Source: Stramonita haemastoma
Lineage: Eukaryota; Mollusca; Gastropoda; Neogastropoda; Muricidae
Assembly (NCBI GenBank): GCA_030674155.1
Contig: CM060318.1
Coordinates: 74,329,590 to 74,393,589 of the forward strand
Direction of reading: 5' to 3'
Length of the DNA: 64,000 nt
Below the pieces are notes generated by a model. That model was not told where the DNA came from and ran no database searches. It saw only the letters and a list, made by a program, of their open reading frames with translations. The translations under genes were made by a program, and so were the position numbers. This document shows positions 63,905 through 64,000 of this stretch, one piece after another. Position 1 is the stretch's first letter. Each line of letters opens with the position of its first letter.

Positions 63905-64000
63905 GATTGATTGATTTTATTCTTTTATATCGAGGATAATGGGATAAGCACTTTTGTGCTTTTTTACATCCAGTCCCCATGTGTATGCACTTTTCTAAAT
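63905..64000 (-). mobile_element. SINE family 1, 3' end, cut by window edge
   Basis: + strand reads gattgatttt attcttttat, atcgaggataatgggataag and catccagtccccatgtgtat, the tail side of a minus-strand copy that continues past the window. Confidence 0.88.

Overview
This is an internal piece of animal nuclear DNA, most likely from a mollusc and probably a gastropod. The evidence is split, GT-AG spliced exons, very dense CA/GT microsatellites, and several tRNA-derived SINE families. The gastropod assignment is my inference from remembered SINE-like blocks, not from a search. No bacterial gene, rRNA gene or CRISPR array is present.

One minus-strand gene fills the whole window and both of its ends lie outside. 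I could place 63 consecutive coding exons (numbered e1 to e63 here in transcription order, from base 63411 down to base 386), about 12.7 kb of coding sequence or roughly 4,200 residues. All are built from short cysteine-rich modules of the type C-x2-C-P-x-G-x-[YF]-C ... C-P-x-G-[TS]-[YF]. This matches the GCC2/GCC3 (ephrin-receptor-like, TNFR-like) repeat class. The product is expected to be a giant, disulphide-rich, N-glycosylated extracellular protein. No signal peptide, transmembrane segment or other domain is in the window, so the gene cannot be named. About 45 of the 62 introns are phase 1, usually splitting the conserved Gly codon just before a YYC, HYC or TYS motif. e1-e6 use a simpler SxAGxxxCTxCPAG type of module; e8-e63 use the longer YYCP...CPAGTYSN type.

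The intron phases form an unbroken chain once single-base frame breaks are allowed for. I count 11 breaks inside exons (e7, e9, e10, e15, e20, e22 twice, e29, e31, e46, e54) and two phase mismatches at junctions (e12/e13 and e16/e17). Nearly all look like loss of one base from a G or C run, which points to consensus errors in a long-read assembly, although true decay is not excluded.

The most unusual feature is a series of minisatellites that straddle this gene's own splice junctions. At e6, e8, e12, e26, e32, e45, e47, e53 and e62 the tandem unit carries a splice acceptor or donor plus the adjoining 15-35 exonic bases, in 3 to about 30 copies. In e26 each 48-bp unit has the form of an 18-nt phase 1-1 microexon between an AG and a GT.

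The remaining sequence is intronic: microsatellites, poly-C/poly-G tracts (one of 34 G), dispersed SINEs and other short repeats, and one possible LTR-element remnant near 45.1-46.4 kb.
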